Translations under genes and position numbers: made by a program
Notes under the pieces: generated by a model
Database searches by the model: none
The model's input: only the letters and a program-made list of their open reading frames with translations
Told to the model about the DNA's origin: nothing
Shown: piece by piece, positions 18,434 through 27,682 of the stretch
How positions within the stretch are numbered: position 1 is the first letter of the stretch
How the letters are laid out: every line of letters begins with the position of its first letter
Assembly: GCF_015905305.1 (NCBI RefSeq)
Contig: NZ_JADZLQ010000002.1
Location: 434,001-498,000, forward strand
Direction of reading: 5' to 3'
Length of the DNA stretch: 64,000 bases
From: Pinirhizobacter soli
Lineage (GTDB): Bacteria > Pseudomonadota > Gammaproteobacteria > Xanthomonadales > Rhodanobacteraceae

Positions 18434-18454
18434 GGCCGGCGATGGACGCCGGCC
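18434..18454 (+). terminator. Hairpin after lpxH
   Basis: GGCCGGC and GCCGGCC make a perfect 7-bp stem with a seven-base loop in the 56-base gap between lpxH and the channel gene. No T tract is present, so its role as a terminator is uncertain. Confidence 0.35.
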
Positions 18455-18478
18455 CTCCCATTGAGCGAGGAACGCCCC

Positions 18479-19354
18479 GTGAATCACGTCAATCCCGTCC
18501 ATCGCGGCGAAGAACCCGGCCGCAGGCACTGGCGCCAGCGCCTCTACCGGGTGGTATTCCGCGCCGATACGCCCGCCGGGCTCGCCTTCGACGTCGCCGT
18601 GCTGGTAGCGATCCTGGCCAGCGTAGGCGTGGTGGTGCTCGACAGCGTGCCGTCATGGCACCAGCGCTTCGGATCGTGGTTCCTGCTGGCCGAATCGTTC
18701 TTCACCACGATGTTCGTCATCGAGTACCTGGTGCGCCTGCTTAGCGTGCGGCGGCCGCTGGCCTACGCCACCAGTTTCTTCGGCGTGGTCGACCTGATCG
18801 CCCTGCTGCCCACGCTGCTCGCATTGATGTTCCCCGGAGCCCACTACCTCATCGACATCCGCCTGCTGCGCCTGTTGCGTGTGTTCCGCGTGCTCAAGCT
18901 CACGCGGTACTTCCGCGAGGCGCAGGACCTCATGGAGGCGCTCAGCCACGCACGGCGAAAGATCATGGTGTTCGTCTGCACGGTGGCCGTGCTGGTGGTG
19001 ATCCTGGGCACCGTGATGTACGTGGTGGAAGGCCCGACGCCGGGCTTCGAGTCCATTCCCGCGTCGATGTACTGGGCCGTGGTGACGATGACCACCACAG
19101 GTTACGGCGACATCACCCCCCAGACTGTCCTTGGCAAGTTCATCACTTCGGTGACCATCCTGCTGGGCTACGGCATCATCGCGCTGCCCACCGGCATCGT
19201 CGGTGCGGAGATGGCGGTGACGCTTTGGAGCCGCCTGAAACCGGTAGGCCCTACCTGCCCCGCCTGCAACCACGCGGGAACGGAAACTGACGCCCGCTTC
19301 TGTTCGCAGTGCGGTCAGGCCCTTGCCAGCGGCGCTGGCCCACCCACTGCCTGA
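18479..19354 (+). CDS. Voltage-gated-type potassium channel with C-terminal zinc ribbon
   Basis: The protein has 291 residues. Six membrane segments are visible. The fourth carries regular arginines (RLLRLLRVFRVLKLTRYF), the voltage-sensor pattern, and a pore loop with the K+ filter TTGYGD at 206-211. After the last helix there is a short tail with CPAC (260-263) and CSQC (275-278), a likely zinc ribbon. GTG 18479 is preferred because GAGGAA lies upstream. It would pass potassium through the inner membrane. The role of the ribbon is not known to me. Confidence 0.88.
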   Translation: MNHVNPVHRGEEPGRRHWRQRLYRVVFRADTPAGLAFDVAVLVAILASVGVVVLDSVPSWHQRFGSWFLLAESFFTTMFVIEYLVRLLSVRRPLAYATSFFGVVDLIALLPTLLALMFPGAHYLIDIRLLRLLRVFRVLKLTRYFREAQDLMEALSHARRKIMVFVCTVAVLVVILGTVMYVVEGPTPGFESIPASMYWAVVTMTTTGYGDITPQTVLGKFITSVTILLGYGIIALPTGIVGAEMAVTLWSRLKPVGPTCPACNHAGTETDARFCSQCGQALASGAGPPTA

Positions 19355-19452
19355 ACGATCACAAGGGCTTCACATTCTTTGAGATTCCTCCGATTCCCGC
19401 GGTTCGCGGGGCGCAGCAAGCTGTCAGGAATTCCAGCAAACCGGAAATTCCC

Positions 19453-19773
19453 ATGCATCCGCGCACTCTCAAGAAACTGGCCCAGGCGGCCTACGCCAAC
19501 CGCGACATTACCTCGGCCATCGGGTTCTACCTGCGTGCCTGGGAAGCCGTGGAGGCGGAGCCTTCGCTTGCGCCGGGCATCGCCAATGAACTTGCCTACC
19601 TGTGCCTGTACGACCTCAGCGATACTGAAGCAGCTGGGCGTTGGGCCATGCGCATGGAAGCCACGGCAACCAACGATATCGACCAGGCGCGGCTGGGATT
19701 GCTACGGACACGGGTGGCAGCAGGTGCTCCCGGCACGCCACGCAGCAGCTTTGCCTCGGCGCAAGGGCTATAG
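19453..19773 (+). CDS. Hypothetical protein, TPR-like helices
   Basis: A 106-residue protein, mostly alpha-helical by eye, with a tetratricopeptide-like pattern (LAQAAYANRDITSAIGFYLRA, then a second helix pair). I do not recognise a named family. The ATG at 19453 is chosen because the upstream in-frame part overlaps the channel gene and looks non-coding. It meets the DUF455 gene tail to tail with a 6-bp overlap. No signal peptide is seen, so it is probably cytoplasmic. Confidence 0.6.
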   Translation: MHPRTLKKLAQAAYANRDITSAIGFYLRAWEAVEAEPSLAPGIANELAYLCLYDLSDTEAAGRWAMRMEATATNDIDQARLGLLRTRVAAGAPGTPRSSFASAQGL

Positions 19774-20586
19774 CGTCGCTAGCCAGGCGAGTTCCTCGTC
19801 GCTGAAGCCGGCCTGTTTGCGTGCCGCCACGTTGAACGGGCCGCGCAAACTGCCGCGCATGTACTCATCGAGATAGCGCATGAAGGTGGGTACCGGCTCC
19901 AGTCCGTCGCGCGCGCAACAGTAGTGGAACCATCGCGTGCCGGCCGCCACATGAGCCACTTCCTCGGCCAGGATCACTTCAAGGACGCCGATGGTCGCCG
20001 TGTCGCCGCAACCACGCAGGCGCTCGATCATGCCTGGCGTTACGTCCAGGCCGCGCGCCTCCAGCACCCGCGGCACCAGCGCCATGCGCACGGTGTCGCT
20101 GTGCGCCGTGCGTTCGACCATGTCCCACAGGCCATTGTGCGCATCGAAGTCGCCGTAGGCGTGGCCCAGTTCCGCGAGCCTCGTGGTGAGCATGGAAAAG
20201 TGCCGGGCTTCGTCCGCCGCGCAGGATGCCCAATCGCGATAGTACGCATCGGGCATGCCGCGGAAACGATAAACCGCATCCCAGGCCAGGTTGATCGCGT
20301 TGAACTCGATGTGCGCTACCGCGTGCACCAGCGCGGCGCGCCCTTGCGCGCTACCGAGGCCCCGTTGCGGCAGGCCGCGGGAGGAGATCAGTCGAGGCAG
20401 CGCCGGGCGTCCTGGTGGCCCGATGGGTTCGGGCGCGACTGCCGATGCATGGGGCGTCAAACTGCCATCGACGACAGCCTGCCAAGTCATGGCCGTCAGG
20501 CGGAGCTTCTCCGCCGGATCCGGGCAATCCAGGCAAGCCTTCGCTGCGGCGTGCAGGTCAGGCCGTGCGGCGCTTGTGCTTGGCAT
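19768..20586 (-). CDS. DUF455 ferritin-like protein
   Basis: A 272-residue protein of the DUF455 family. Putative metal ligands of a ferritin-like four-helix bundle are visible: [12 protein letters not shown], then [10 protein letters not shown], and [10 protein letters not shown] in the last third. The family's reaction is not established; related folds bind di-iron centres. The gene begins inside the end of purF (29-base overlap), so it is very likely co-transcribed with it. Confidence 0.82.
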   Translation of the reverse strand: MPSTSAARPDLHAAAKACLDCPDPAEKLRLTAMTWQAVVDGSLTPHASAVAPEPIGPPGRPALPRLISSRGLPQRGLGSAQGRAALVHAVAHIEFNAINLAWDAVYRFRGMPDAYYRDWASCAADEARHFSMLTTRLAELGHAYGDFDAHNGLWDMVERTAHSDTVRMALVPRVLEARGLDVTPGMIERLRGCGDTATIGVLEVILAEEVAHVAAGTRWFHYCCARDGLEPVPTFMRYLDEYMRGSLRGPFNVAARKQAGFSDEELAWLATL

Positions 20587-22033
20587 CGTCCGAACGCAGG
20601 GTTTCCTGCTGGGCCAGGAAGTCCTTGTCCAGGCCGGTGACGTATTCACCGGAGAAGCACGACGTGTCGAAGTGCTTGAGTTCTTCGTTACCGTCGTTCA
20701 CGGCCCAGATGAGGTCTTCCAAATCCTGGTAGATCAGCCAGTCGGCGCCAAGGATCGTTTCCACTTCCTTGTCGGTGCGGCCGGCGGCCACGAGTTCGGC
20801 CGTGGCCGGCATGTCGATGCCATACACATTGGGATAGCGCACCGGCGGCGCCGCCGACGCGAAGTAAACGTTCTTCGCGCCCGCGTCGCGGGCCATCTGG
20901 ATGATCTGCTTGCTGGTGGTACCGCGCACGATGGAGTCGTCCACCAGCAGCACGTTCTTCTTGCGGAACTCAAGGTCGATCGCGTTCAACTTGCGGCGCA
21001 CCGACTTCACCCGCTCGCCCTGCCCCGGCATGATGAAGGTGCGGCCGATGTAGCGATTCTTCACCAGGCCCTCGCGCATCGGCACGCCCAGCGCCTGTGC
21101 CAGGGAGCTTGCCGCGGTGCGCGCGGTATCGGGGATGGGGATCACCGCATCGATGCCGTGGTCGGGACGCTCGCGCAGGATCTTCTCGGCAAGCTTCTCG
21201 CCCATGCGCAGGCGCGCCTTGTACACCGAGACGTCCTCGATCATGGAATCGGGGCGTGCAAGATAAACGTATTCGAAAATGCACGGTGCATGCACCGCTT
21301 CCGGCGCGCAATGACGGGTGAAGAGTTCGCCAGCGTCGCTGATGAACACCCCCTCGCCCGGTTCCACGTCCCGCAGGCGGGTGAACCCCAGGATGTCCAG
21401 CGCCACCGATTCCGATGCCACCGCGTACTCCTTGCCCAGGGCTGTGACGCGCTCACCCAGTACCAGCGGACGGATGCCGTTGGGATCGCGGAAGGCAAGG
21501 ATGCCGTAGCCCTGGATCATCGCCAGGCACGCGTAACCGCCGCGCGCACGGGCGTGCACGCCGGCCACTGCCTTGAAGAGCTGGTCCGGCGTGAGCGCAT
21601 TGCGGTCGTTCAGCTGCAACTCGTGCGCCAGCACGTTCAGCAGCACTTCGGAATCCGAATCGGTGTTGATGTGGCGGCGGTCGTCCTCGAACATCTCGCG
21701 GCGGAGCTGCTCGGTGTTGACCAGGTTCCCGTTGTGGGCAAAGGCGATGCCGTAGGGAGAATTCACATAGAACGGCTGGGCTTCGTCGGTGCCGTCGGAG
21801 CCTGCCGTGGGATAGCGGCAGTGGCCAATGCCGATGCGCCCGTGCAGCGTGCGCACGCCTGGCTGGTTGAAGACGTCACGCACCAGGCCGTTGCCTTTGT
21901 GCAGCTGCAGGCGGGCACCGTCCACCGTGGCGATGCCGGCGGCATCCTGGCCACGGTGCTGCAGCACGGTCAGCCCGTCGTAAAGCGACGAGGCGACTTC
22001 GGCGGTGCCGACGATACCGATGAGTCCACACAT
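20558..22033 (-). CDS. purF: Amidophosphoribosyltransferase PurF
   Basis: A 491-residue enzyme for the first committed step of purine synthesis (PRPP + glutamine to phosphoribosylamine). The N-terminal nucleophile cysteine is Cys2 in MCGLIGIVG. The glutaminase domain contains [11 protein letters not shown] and GHCRYPT; the C-terminal PRTase domain has [15 protein letters not shown], the PRPP loop. It is preceded by cvpA, the standard proteobacterial order. Confidence 0.96.
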   Translation of the reverse strand: MCGLIGIVGTAEVASSLYDGLTVLQHRGQDAAGIATVDGARLQLHKGNGLVRDVFNQPGVRTLHGRIGIGHCRYPTAGSDGTDEAQPFYVNSPYGIAFAHNGNLVNTEQLRREMFEDDRRHINTDSDSEVLLNVLAHELQLNDRNALTPDQLFKAVAGVHARARGGYACLAMIQGYGILAFRDPNGIRPLVLGERVTALGKEYAVASESVALDILGFTRLRDVEPGEGVFISDAGELFTRHCAPEAVHAPCIFEYVYLARPDSMIEDVSVYKARLRMGEKLAEKILRERPDHGIDAVIPIPDTARTAASSLAQALGVPMREGLVKNRYIGRTFIMPGQGERVKSVRRKLNAIDLEFRKKNVLLVDDSIVRGTTSKQIIQMARDAGAKNVYFASAAPPVRYPNVYGIDMPATAELVAAGRTDKEVETILGADWLIYQDLEDLIWAVNDGNEELKHFDTSCFSGEYVTGLDKDFLAQQETLRSDDAKHKRRTA

Positions 22034-22054
22034 GGGTGTTTCTCTTTATTTAGC

Positions 22055-22636
22055 TTAAGCCGTGGTGGTGCTGGCGGCGGGATGGTTATGTCGTTCGCGG
22101 TCGCCCGCAGGTGCGGGCAGCTTTGGCAATTTGTCCAGCATGTCGGCTGGCGGGTGCAGGTAACGGCGCACGTTCTCGGGCACGCGCTCGCCTAGCCAGT
22201 CCGCCACGCCCTGGAAATACGGCGGCAAGGTGGCATCGCGCCAGTACGGGTCGCGCGTGAAGGGTGTGAACCCTAGCAGGAATACCGCGAGGGTCACGAT
22301 CAGCACGCCGCGGACGAAGCCGAACACCATGCCCAGCAGGCGATCCGTACCGCCCAGGCCCGTGCCCTCGACCAACCGCGCCAGCAGGAAGCGCAACAGC
22401 GCCCCAAGCAGCAATACCACCAGGAAACACAATCCGTAGGCCACGATCACCCGCACCGACGGCAGCGGGATGGCGTGTTCGAAATAGGTCGCCACGGACG
22501 GTCCGAAGGTCCAGGCGAACCAGAATGCCGCTATCCATACGGCCAGCGCCAGCACCTCTGAGATAAGGCCGCGCCACAGGCCGATCAAGACCGAAAGGCC
22601 CAGCACGGCGATGATGATGTAGTCGACCCAGGTCAC
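22055..22636 (-). CDS. cvpA: CvpA-family membrane protein
   Basis: A 193-residue protein with four hydrophobic segments in the first about 125 residues, opening TWVDYIIIAVLGLSVLIGLWRG, and a soluble C-terminal tail. It matches CvpA, an inner-membrane protein linked to colicin V production in E. coli and to envelope stress in others. The start is a GTG with a weak ribosome site. It lies between the SPOR-domain gene and purF, as in E. coli. Confidence 0.9.
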   Translation of the reverse strand: MTWVDYIIIAVLGLSVLIGLWRGLISEVLALAVWIAAFWFAWTFGPSVATYFEHAIPLPSVRVIVAYGLCFLVVLLLGALLRFLLARLVEGTGLGGTDRLLGMVFGFVRGVLIVTLAVFLLGFTPFTRDPYWRDATLPPYFQGVADWLGERVPENVRRYLHPPADMLDKLPKLPAPAGDRERHNHPAASTTTA

Positions 22637-22683
22637 CGCAGGCTCACTGTAGGAAAGGCGGGCACGATGCCCGGGGCGTGTTT

Positions 22684-23703
22684 CTAGGGAACGGTGACGA
22701 CGTTGCCGTCGACGCCGAGCTTGGCCTTGAGCTGGTCACGGACGCGTACGGCGTCCTCGCGCTGGGTCTGCGGGCCGGCACGGACGCGCCATAGCTTGGC
22801 CCCGGTGCTGCTGGCGATGCCGTCCACATAACCGGCTACACCCGCCGCGCGGATCTTGTCGCGCAGCTTGTTGGCGTCGGCCTCGTTGGAAAATGCCCCA
22901 AGCTGAACGGCCCAGCCGCCGGCCCGTGCGGTGGCAACAGGGGCGGGACTGGCGGCCGCGGGTGCACTGGCCCGCGGCGTGGCGGCGGCCACGGCCGGGG
23001 CATCGCCCTTCTGGTCGGCCACCTGGCCGGACAGGCTGGCCGGGACACCGGGCACCGCGGACTTGATCTTCAGCCGTGCGGCCTCGGCGGCCGTGCGGGT
23101 ATCGAAGGGACCGGCATTGACACGGGTGAGCTGCTTGCCGGCCTGGGTGATCACGGCGGTACTCACTGGATAGCCCAGTCCACGGACCTTCTGCACCAGG
23201 GCATCAGCCTTGCCGCGGTCGGCGTAAGCGGAAAGATTGAGGCTGAAGCTGCCGCGGGCGGCCGTGCCCGTGGGTAGCGGCGCTGTGGGGGTGGGCGCAG
23301 CGGCGGGGGTAGCAACCGGGGGCTTATTGACCGGCGCACGCGTGGGCGCCGCCGCAGGTGCCGTCGAGGGGGTTGGACCGGCCGGGGTCGCCGCCGGAGC
23401 GTTGGCTTCGACGTCGGGCGGACGGCGCGAGGCAATATCCACCGAAGCCAGCTGGCCAGCGTTGCCTGGGGTGACCGAGGTGGCCGGCGGGGTGCCGAAC
23501 GCGGTGCGGGCGGCTGCCGGGGCGCTGCCGGTCGAGGAGACGTCGAGCGTGCGCGACTGCAGGTCGCGGTCGGGCGCGGCGGGAATTTCCAGGCTGAGCG
23601 ATTGCTCGGCGTCCGTCTTTGGCGGAGCGCTTGAGAACAGCATCGGCACGATGATCACGGCCAGGGCAAGCAGGACGGCGGCACCGAGCAGGCGGGTTTT
23701 CAA
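22684..23703 (-). CDS. SPOR-domain protein (DedD-like)
   Basis: The protein has 339 residues. One N-terminal membrane segment (about 5-24) is followed by a long Pro/Ala/Thr-rich linker and two SPOR-like modules. The first is around 150-220 (FSLNLSAYADRGKADALVQ); the second, at 263-339, contains WAVQLGAFSNEADANKLRDKI. SPOR domains bind denuded septal peptidoglycan, so a role in cell division is likely (DedD position in the operon). E. coli DedD has one SPOR domain; a second here is unusual. The start is TTG 23703, with GGAG seven bases upstream. Confidence 0.85.
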   Translation of the reverse strand: MKTRLLGAAVLLALAVIIVPMLFSSAPPKTDAEQSLSLEIPAAPDRDLQSRTLDVSSTGSAPAAARTAFGTPPATSVTPGNAGQLASVDIASRRPPDVEANAPAATPAGPTPSTAPAAAPTRAPVNKPPVATPAAAPTPTAPLPTGTAARGSFSLNLSAYADRGKADALVQKVRGLGYPVSTAVITQAGKQLTRVNAGPFDTRTAAEAARLKIKSAVPGVPASLSGQVADQKGDAPAVAAATPRASAPAAASPAPVATARAGGWAVQLGAFSNEADANKLRDKIRAAGVAGYVDGIASSTGAKLWRVRAGPQTQREDAVRVRDQLKAKLGVDGNVVTVP

Positions 23704-23743
23704 ATGCGGGCTCCAGCTTAGGGCGCAGACATGTATCGACTGG

Positions 23744-23749
23744 ATTATA
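23744..23749 (-). promoter_or_regulatory. Perfect -10 box TATAAT before the SPOR gene
   Basis: Read on the minus strand, TATAAT sits about 40 bases before the TTG start of the SPOR gene, just outside the end of folC. It would give the SPOR-cvpA-purF-DUF455 genes a promoter of their own, separate from the copper and folC transcript. No clear -35 box is seen. Confidence 0.45.
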
Positions 23750-23754
23750 CCTTC

Positions 23755-24963
23755 CTAAGACGCCGCCAAGACGGCCGAGGCGACAAAGAATGAGCCGAAC
23801 GCCAGCACCAGGCCATCGGCGCCCGCTGCCATGCGGGCCGCAGCAAGCGCTTGGGCCACGCCTGCGTGGAGGTCATGGGGCGCCCCGGGCAGCACGATGG
23901 CAAGCCTCGCGGCCAGGGCGGCAGCGTTGAGGCCACGCGGGGTGTCGCCATCGAGCGAAGCAAGGTGCCAGTGGGCGATGCGTGGTCCCAGGGCGTTCAT
24001 CACGCCGTCGATGTCCTTGTCGGCCAGGGCGCCAAACACCGCGTGAACAGCACCTCGCGGCGTCTCGTCCAGCCATGCCGCCAGGGCCCGCGCGGCATGC
24101 GGGTTATGGCCCACATCCACCACCACGCCGGGCTGGCCCGGCAACACTTGCAGCCGCGCGGGCACCCGCGCGGCTGCAAGCCCGGCCGCCATGGCGGCAT
24201 CGTCCACCCGGAGGCGGGGCAAGGCGCGCAGCGCGGCCACGGCTGCCGCCGCATTGAATCGCTGGAAGTCGCCGGCCATGGCGGGGGCGCCCGGAGCGTC
24301 GCTGAAGTGGGTGCCTCGGATGAGCACATGCGCCCCGATCTGCGTGGCCGTCTCCAGGAGCCTCGCGGGCGGCTCGGCCTCCCCCAGCACCAAGGGCCTG
24401 CCGGCGCGCGCGATGAAGGCCTTTTCGCGGCCAATGGTGTCGCGGTCGCCGCCGAGCCATTCCTGGTGATCGAGGTCGACCGACGTCACGATGGCAGCAT
24501 CCGCATCGATGATGTTCACCGCATCAAGGCGTCCGCCCAGGCCCACCTCAAGCACGGCTACGTCCACCCCGGAGCGGGCGATCAAATCGATCGCCGCCAG
24601 CGTGCCGAATTCGAAGTACGTCAGCAGCAACTCGCCACGCGCCGCCTCGATCCGTTCGAACGACGCCACCAGCGCAGTGTCGCCGACATCCAGACCATCG
24701 ATGCGGATACGCTCGTTGTAACGGAGCAGGTGCGGGGAGGTGAAGCAGCCCACGCGATAGCCCGCCGCCTGCAGCATGGCCTCGAGGAATGCCACTGTCG
24801 AACCCTTGCCATTGGTGCCCCCCACGGTGATCACGATGGGTGCAGGCCGCGGCGCACCCATGGTTTCCCACACGGCGCGAACGCGCGCCAGGCCAAGCTC
24901 GATGGTGCGTGGATTGATGCGTTCCTGGTACTGCAGCCATCCGGCGAGATCCCGCGTGGTCAT
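23755..24963 (-). CDS. folC: Bifunctional dihydrofolate/folylpolyglutamate synthase FolC
   Basis: A 402-residue Mur-ligase-type enzyme. It joins glutamate to dihydropteroate and folates. The ATP loop ITVGGTNGKGSTVAFLEAML is near 50-70, then FTSPHLLRYNERIRIDG, and VDVGHNPHAARAL in the C-terminal domain. The ATG at 24963 gives the usual N-terminus. In most relatives accD lies directly upstream; here the place is taken by copB, whose stop is 17 bases before this start. Confidence 0.94.
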   Translation of the reverse strand: MTTRDLAGWLQYQERINPRTIELGLARVRAVWETMGAPRPAPIVITVGGTNGKGSTVAFLEAMLQAAGYRVGCFTSPHLLRYNERIRIDGLDVGDTALVASFERIEAARGELLLTYFEFGTLAAIDLIARSGVDVAVLEVGLGGRLDAVNIIDADAAIVTSVDLDHQEWLGGDRDTIGREKAFIARAGRPLVLGEAEPPARLLETATQIGAHVLIRGTHFSDAPGAPAMAGDFQRFNAAAAVAALRALPRLRVDDAAMAAGLAAARVPARLQVLPGQPGVVVDVGHNPHAARALAAWLDETPRGAVHAVFGALADKDIDGVMNALGPRIAHWHLASLDGDTPRGLNAAALAARLAIVLPGAPHDLHAGVAQALAAARMAAGADGLVLAFGSFFVASAVLAAS

Positions 24964-24980
24964 CGTTGGTCTTTTTCCTG

Positions 24981-25901
24981 TCAGAACCACAGCCGCAAAC
25001 CGGCCACCCAACGCCATTGTCCCGCGTCTTGTCCCTGCGCGCGCGCCATCGACGCCGTGTTGCCCAGGCGACGTTGCCAGTCAAGGCCAAGATAGGGAGC
25101 AAAGCGGCGGGTGAATTCGTAGCGCAGGCGCAAGCCGGCTTCCACATCGCTCACGCCGGAACCAATATCGCGCGAGGGGTCGCTCTTGCCATAGGCGTTG
25201 AGTTCGAACTTCGGCGTCAATACCAGGCGCTGGGTAAACAGCACTTCGTAGCGGGCCTCCACGCGTACCGCCGTACGGCCGCCCTGCCCCAGGTAGGCCG
25301 TGGCTTCCAGGTCGAACCAGTACGGCGCCAGGCCATGCACACCGAACGCTGCCCATGAACGGGACGCTCCATCGCCGACGTCCTGGCGCACGCCGGCCTG
25401 GATGTTCCAGAAAGCGGCCACGGCATGACTATAGAAGGCCTCGACGCTGGCATCGTCGGTGCCACGCTCGAGCTCGCCCTCGGCGCGCCAGGCGAAGCGA
25501 TCGAGGTCACCGCCGATCCATCCTCCGGCATTGAACGATGTCACGGCCGAGCCTGTGCCGAAACCGCGCTCAAGTTCGTCCACCCGGGTGAACACGTTGA
25601 ACGGCGTGGCGTGCATGTCCATCTCGCCCATGCCCGGGTGCGTCGGATAGGTCGATGGCGGCGCCGGCGCGACATGGCCGTTGGGTACCACGGCGGCGGT
25701 CGATGGCGATGCAGGCACATCCTGCGAAGACGCTGACGTCTGCACCGGCGTTTGCGCCGGTTGCGGCATCGGCATGCCCGACATGCCTTGCATGCCGGAC
25801 ATATCGTGCATGTCGTGGGCCTGGTGCTCGGTCTGGGCGGCGACGCCTGACGCCACCAACAGCGATGCTGCCAGTAGCGCATTTGCCTGCTTCGTCTTCA
25901 T
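24981..25901 (-). CDS. copB: Copper resistance protein B
   Basis: A 306-residue outer-membrane protein. After the signal peptide (to about residue 22) comes a Met/His-rich stretch (HDMHDMSGMQGMSGMPM) that probably binds copper. The CopB beta-barrel domain follows from about residue 100, starting near MDMHATPFNVFTRVDELE and ending in an aromatic C-terminal strand (WVAGLRLWF), as barrels do. Its start overlaps the stop of copA as ATGA. Together with CopA it sequesters or exports copper in the envelope. Confidence 0.93.
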   Translation of the reverse strand: MKTKQANALLAASLLVASGVAAQTEHQAHDMHDMSGMQGMSGMPMPQPAQTPVQTSASSQDVPASPSTAAVVPNGHVAPAPPSTYPTHPGMGEMDMHATPFNVFTRVDELERGFGTGSAVTSFNAGGWIGGDLDRFAWRAEGELERGTDDASVEAFYSHAVAAFWNIQAGVRQDVGDGASRSWAAFGVHGLAPYWFDLEATAYLGQGGRTAVRVEARYEVLFTQRLVLTPKFELNAYGKSDPSRDIGSGVSDVEAGLRLRYEFTRRFAPYLGLDWQRRLGNTASMARAQGQDAGQWRWVAGLRLWF

Positions 25902-27616
25902 GCCACCACCACCGCGCGGAACATGCCCGCCTCCATGTGGTAAAGCATGTGGCAGTGGTACGCCCACTGCCCCACGGCGTCGGCACTGACCCGATAACTC
26001 ACCTGTTGCGCCGGCTGCACCGTCACGGTGTGCTTGCGCGCCAGGTACGTGCCGTCGGGTGCTTCCAGTTCGCTCCACATACCGTGCAGGTGCATCGGGT
26101 GGTGCATCATGGTGTCGTTGACAAGGGTAAAGCGCACATGCTCGCCAAGCCTCAGGCGGATCGGCGGCGCCTTGGCGTAAGGCACGCCATCGATCGACCA
26201 CATGTAGCGCTCCATGTTGCCGGTGAGGCGCAGGATCATCTCGCGTTCCACCCCCGGCGAGATCGGGCTGTCCACGCCGTGGAGGTCCGCGTAGGTCAGC
26301 ACGCGGCGGCCGTTGCCACGCAAGCCCACGCCGGGATCGTCCAGGTTGGTCCGGGGCATGGAAACCTTCATGTCCACGCCAGGATTGCCGGTGCGCTGCA
26401 TGCCGGCGTGGTCCATGCCTGTCGTCGCCGCGCCCTGCATGTCGTGCGAGGCGCCCATGCCGGGCATCGCGCCCATGGCTCCCATCATGTCGGCCATGCC
26501 CAGCAGCGGGCGCGCATCCATGGCCGGTACCGCGGCCGTCATGCCCGGAACCGGCGACAGCGTGCCGCGCGCATAACCGGAACGGTCGATCGACTGGGCG
26601 AAGATCGTATACGCGCGATCGGCGGCAGGCTGGACGATCACATCGTATGTCTCAGCCGCACCGAAGCGGAATTCATCCACCGTCACCGGCTCAATGTCCT
26701 GGCCATCGGCGGCTACCACTGTCATCGCCAGGCCCGGAATGCGCACGTCGAAGAAACTCATCGACGATCCGTTGATGAAGCGCAGCCGGATCTTCTCTCC
26801 GGCTGAGAATGCGCACGTCCAATTGCCCACGGGCGTGACGCCATTCATCAGGTAGGTGAAGGTAGCGCCGGAGACATCGGCAAGGTCGGTCCGGTCCATG
26901 CGCTTGCGGTTCCACATCGAACGTTGCGCCAGTGCCGAACGCATACCTTCCCCGCGCGCGTCGCGGATGAAATCACCGGCCGTCTGCTTGCCGTAATTGT
27001 AGGCATCGCCCTGTTTTTTCAAGGTGGCGTAGATGTGTTCGGGGTCTTCGTCCGTCCAGTCCGCCAGCAGCACCACGTAGTCGCGGTCGGCCCGGTAACG
27101 CTCGCCGGCTCGGGGCTCGATCACGATCGGCCCGAAGAGGCCCGTCTGTTCCTGGAAGCGCGAATGAGCGTGGTACCAGTACGTGCCCGACTGGTTCACG
27201 GTAAAGCGGTAGAGGTACGACTGCCCCGGGGCAATACCATCGAAACTCAAGCCAGGCACGCCGTCCATATCGGCTGGCACGATAAGCCCATGCCAGTGCA
27301 GCGACGTAGGCACCGCCAGGTGGTTACGCACCAGGATCGATACCTCCCGGCCCTCGCGCAGGCGCAGCAGCGGCGCGGGCAACTGGCCGTTGACCACCGT
27401 CGCCACGCCTCGCCGGCCGGTGAAATCGACGGGAAGCTCGCCCACGTCCAGCACCAGTTGCGAACCGGATAGTTCACGCGGCGCCGCCGCGGGCGCGCCG
27501 AATGCCAGTCGCCCACGCAGGTCCAGGCCCATCGCGATGCCGCCCAGGCCTAAGCCCTGGACGAAACGGCGTCGACCGCCATGCGGCCCGCCAGGCCGCT
27601 CATTCTTTTTGTTCAC
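25898..27616 (-). CDS. copA: Copper resistance multicopper oxidase CopA
   Basis: A 572-residue multicopper oxidase. The twin-arginine signal has RRRFVQG near residue 15, so it is exported folded to the periplasm. Copper-site motifs are LHWHGL, YWYHAHSR, HHPMHLHGMW and, at the end, WAYHCHMLYHMEAGM (type 1 site). A Met/His-rich insert around residues 360-410 (GMADMMGAMGAMPGMG) is typical of CopA. It oxidises Cu(I). GTG 27616 is preferred because GAGG lies upstream; a TTG one codon earlier is possible. Confidence 0.93.
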   Translation of the reverse strand: MNKKNERPGGPHGGRRRFVQGLGLGGIAMGLDLRGRLAFGAPAAAPRELSGSQLVLDVGELPVDFTGRRGVATVVNGQLPAPLLRLREGREVSILVRNHLAVPTSLHWHGLIVPADMDGVPGLSFDGIAPGQSYLYRFTVNQSGTYWYHAHSRFQEQTGLFGPIVIEPRAGERYRADRDYVVLLADWTDEDPEHIYATLKKQGDAYNYGKQTAGDFIRDARGEGMRSALAQRSMWNRKRMDRTDLADVSGATFTYLMNGVTPVGNWTCAFSAGEKIRLRFINGSSMSFFDVRIPGLAMTVVAADGQDIEPVTVDEFRFGAAETYDVIVQPAADRAYTIFAQSIDRSGYARGTLSPVPGMTAAVPAMDARPLLGMADMMGAMGAMPGMGASHDMQGAATTGMDHAGMQRTGNPGVDMKVSMPRTNLDDPGVGLRGNGRRVLTYADLHGVDSPISPGVEREMILRLTGNMERYMWSIDGVPYAKAPPIRLRLGEHVRFTLVNDTMMHHPMHLHGMWSELEAPDGTYLARKHTVTVQPAQQVSYRVSADAVGQWAYHCHMLYHMEAGMFRAVVVA

Positions 27617-27682
27617 CAATGAATACCTCGCACGCAACACCGGGCTACCCCAAGGGACAGCCATGCACCACAGTCGGCCTGT

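Noticed and set aside
27001-27616. CopA as a laccase or CueO-type enzyme
   Set aside because: The copB overlap, Tat motif RRRFVQG and Met-rich insert are specific to CopA.
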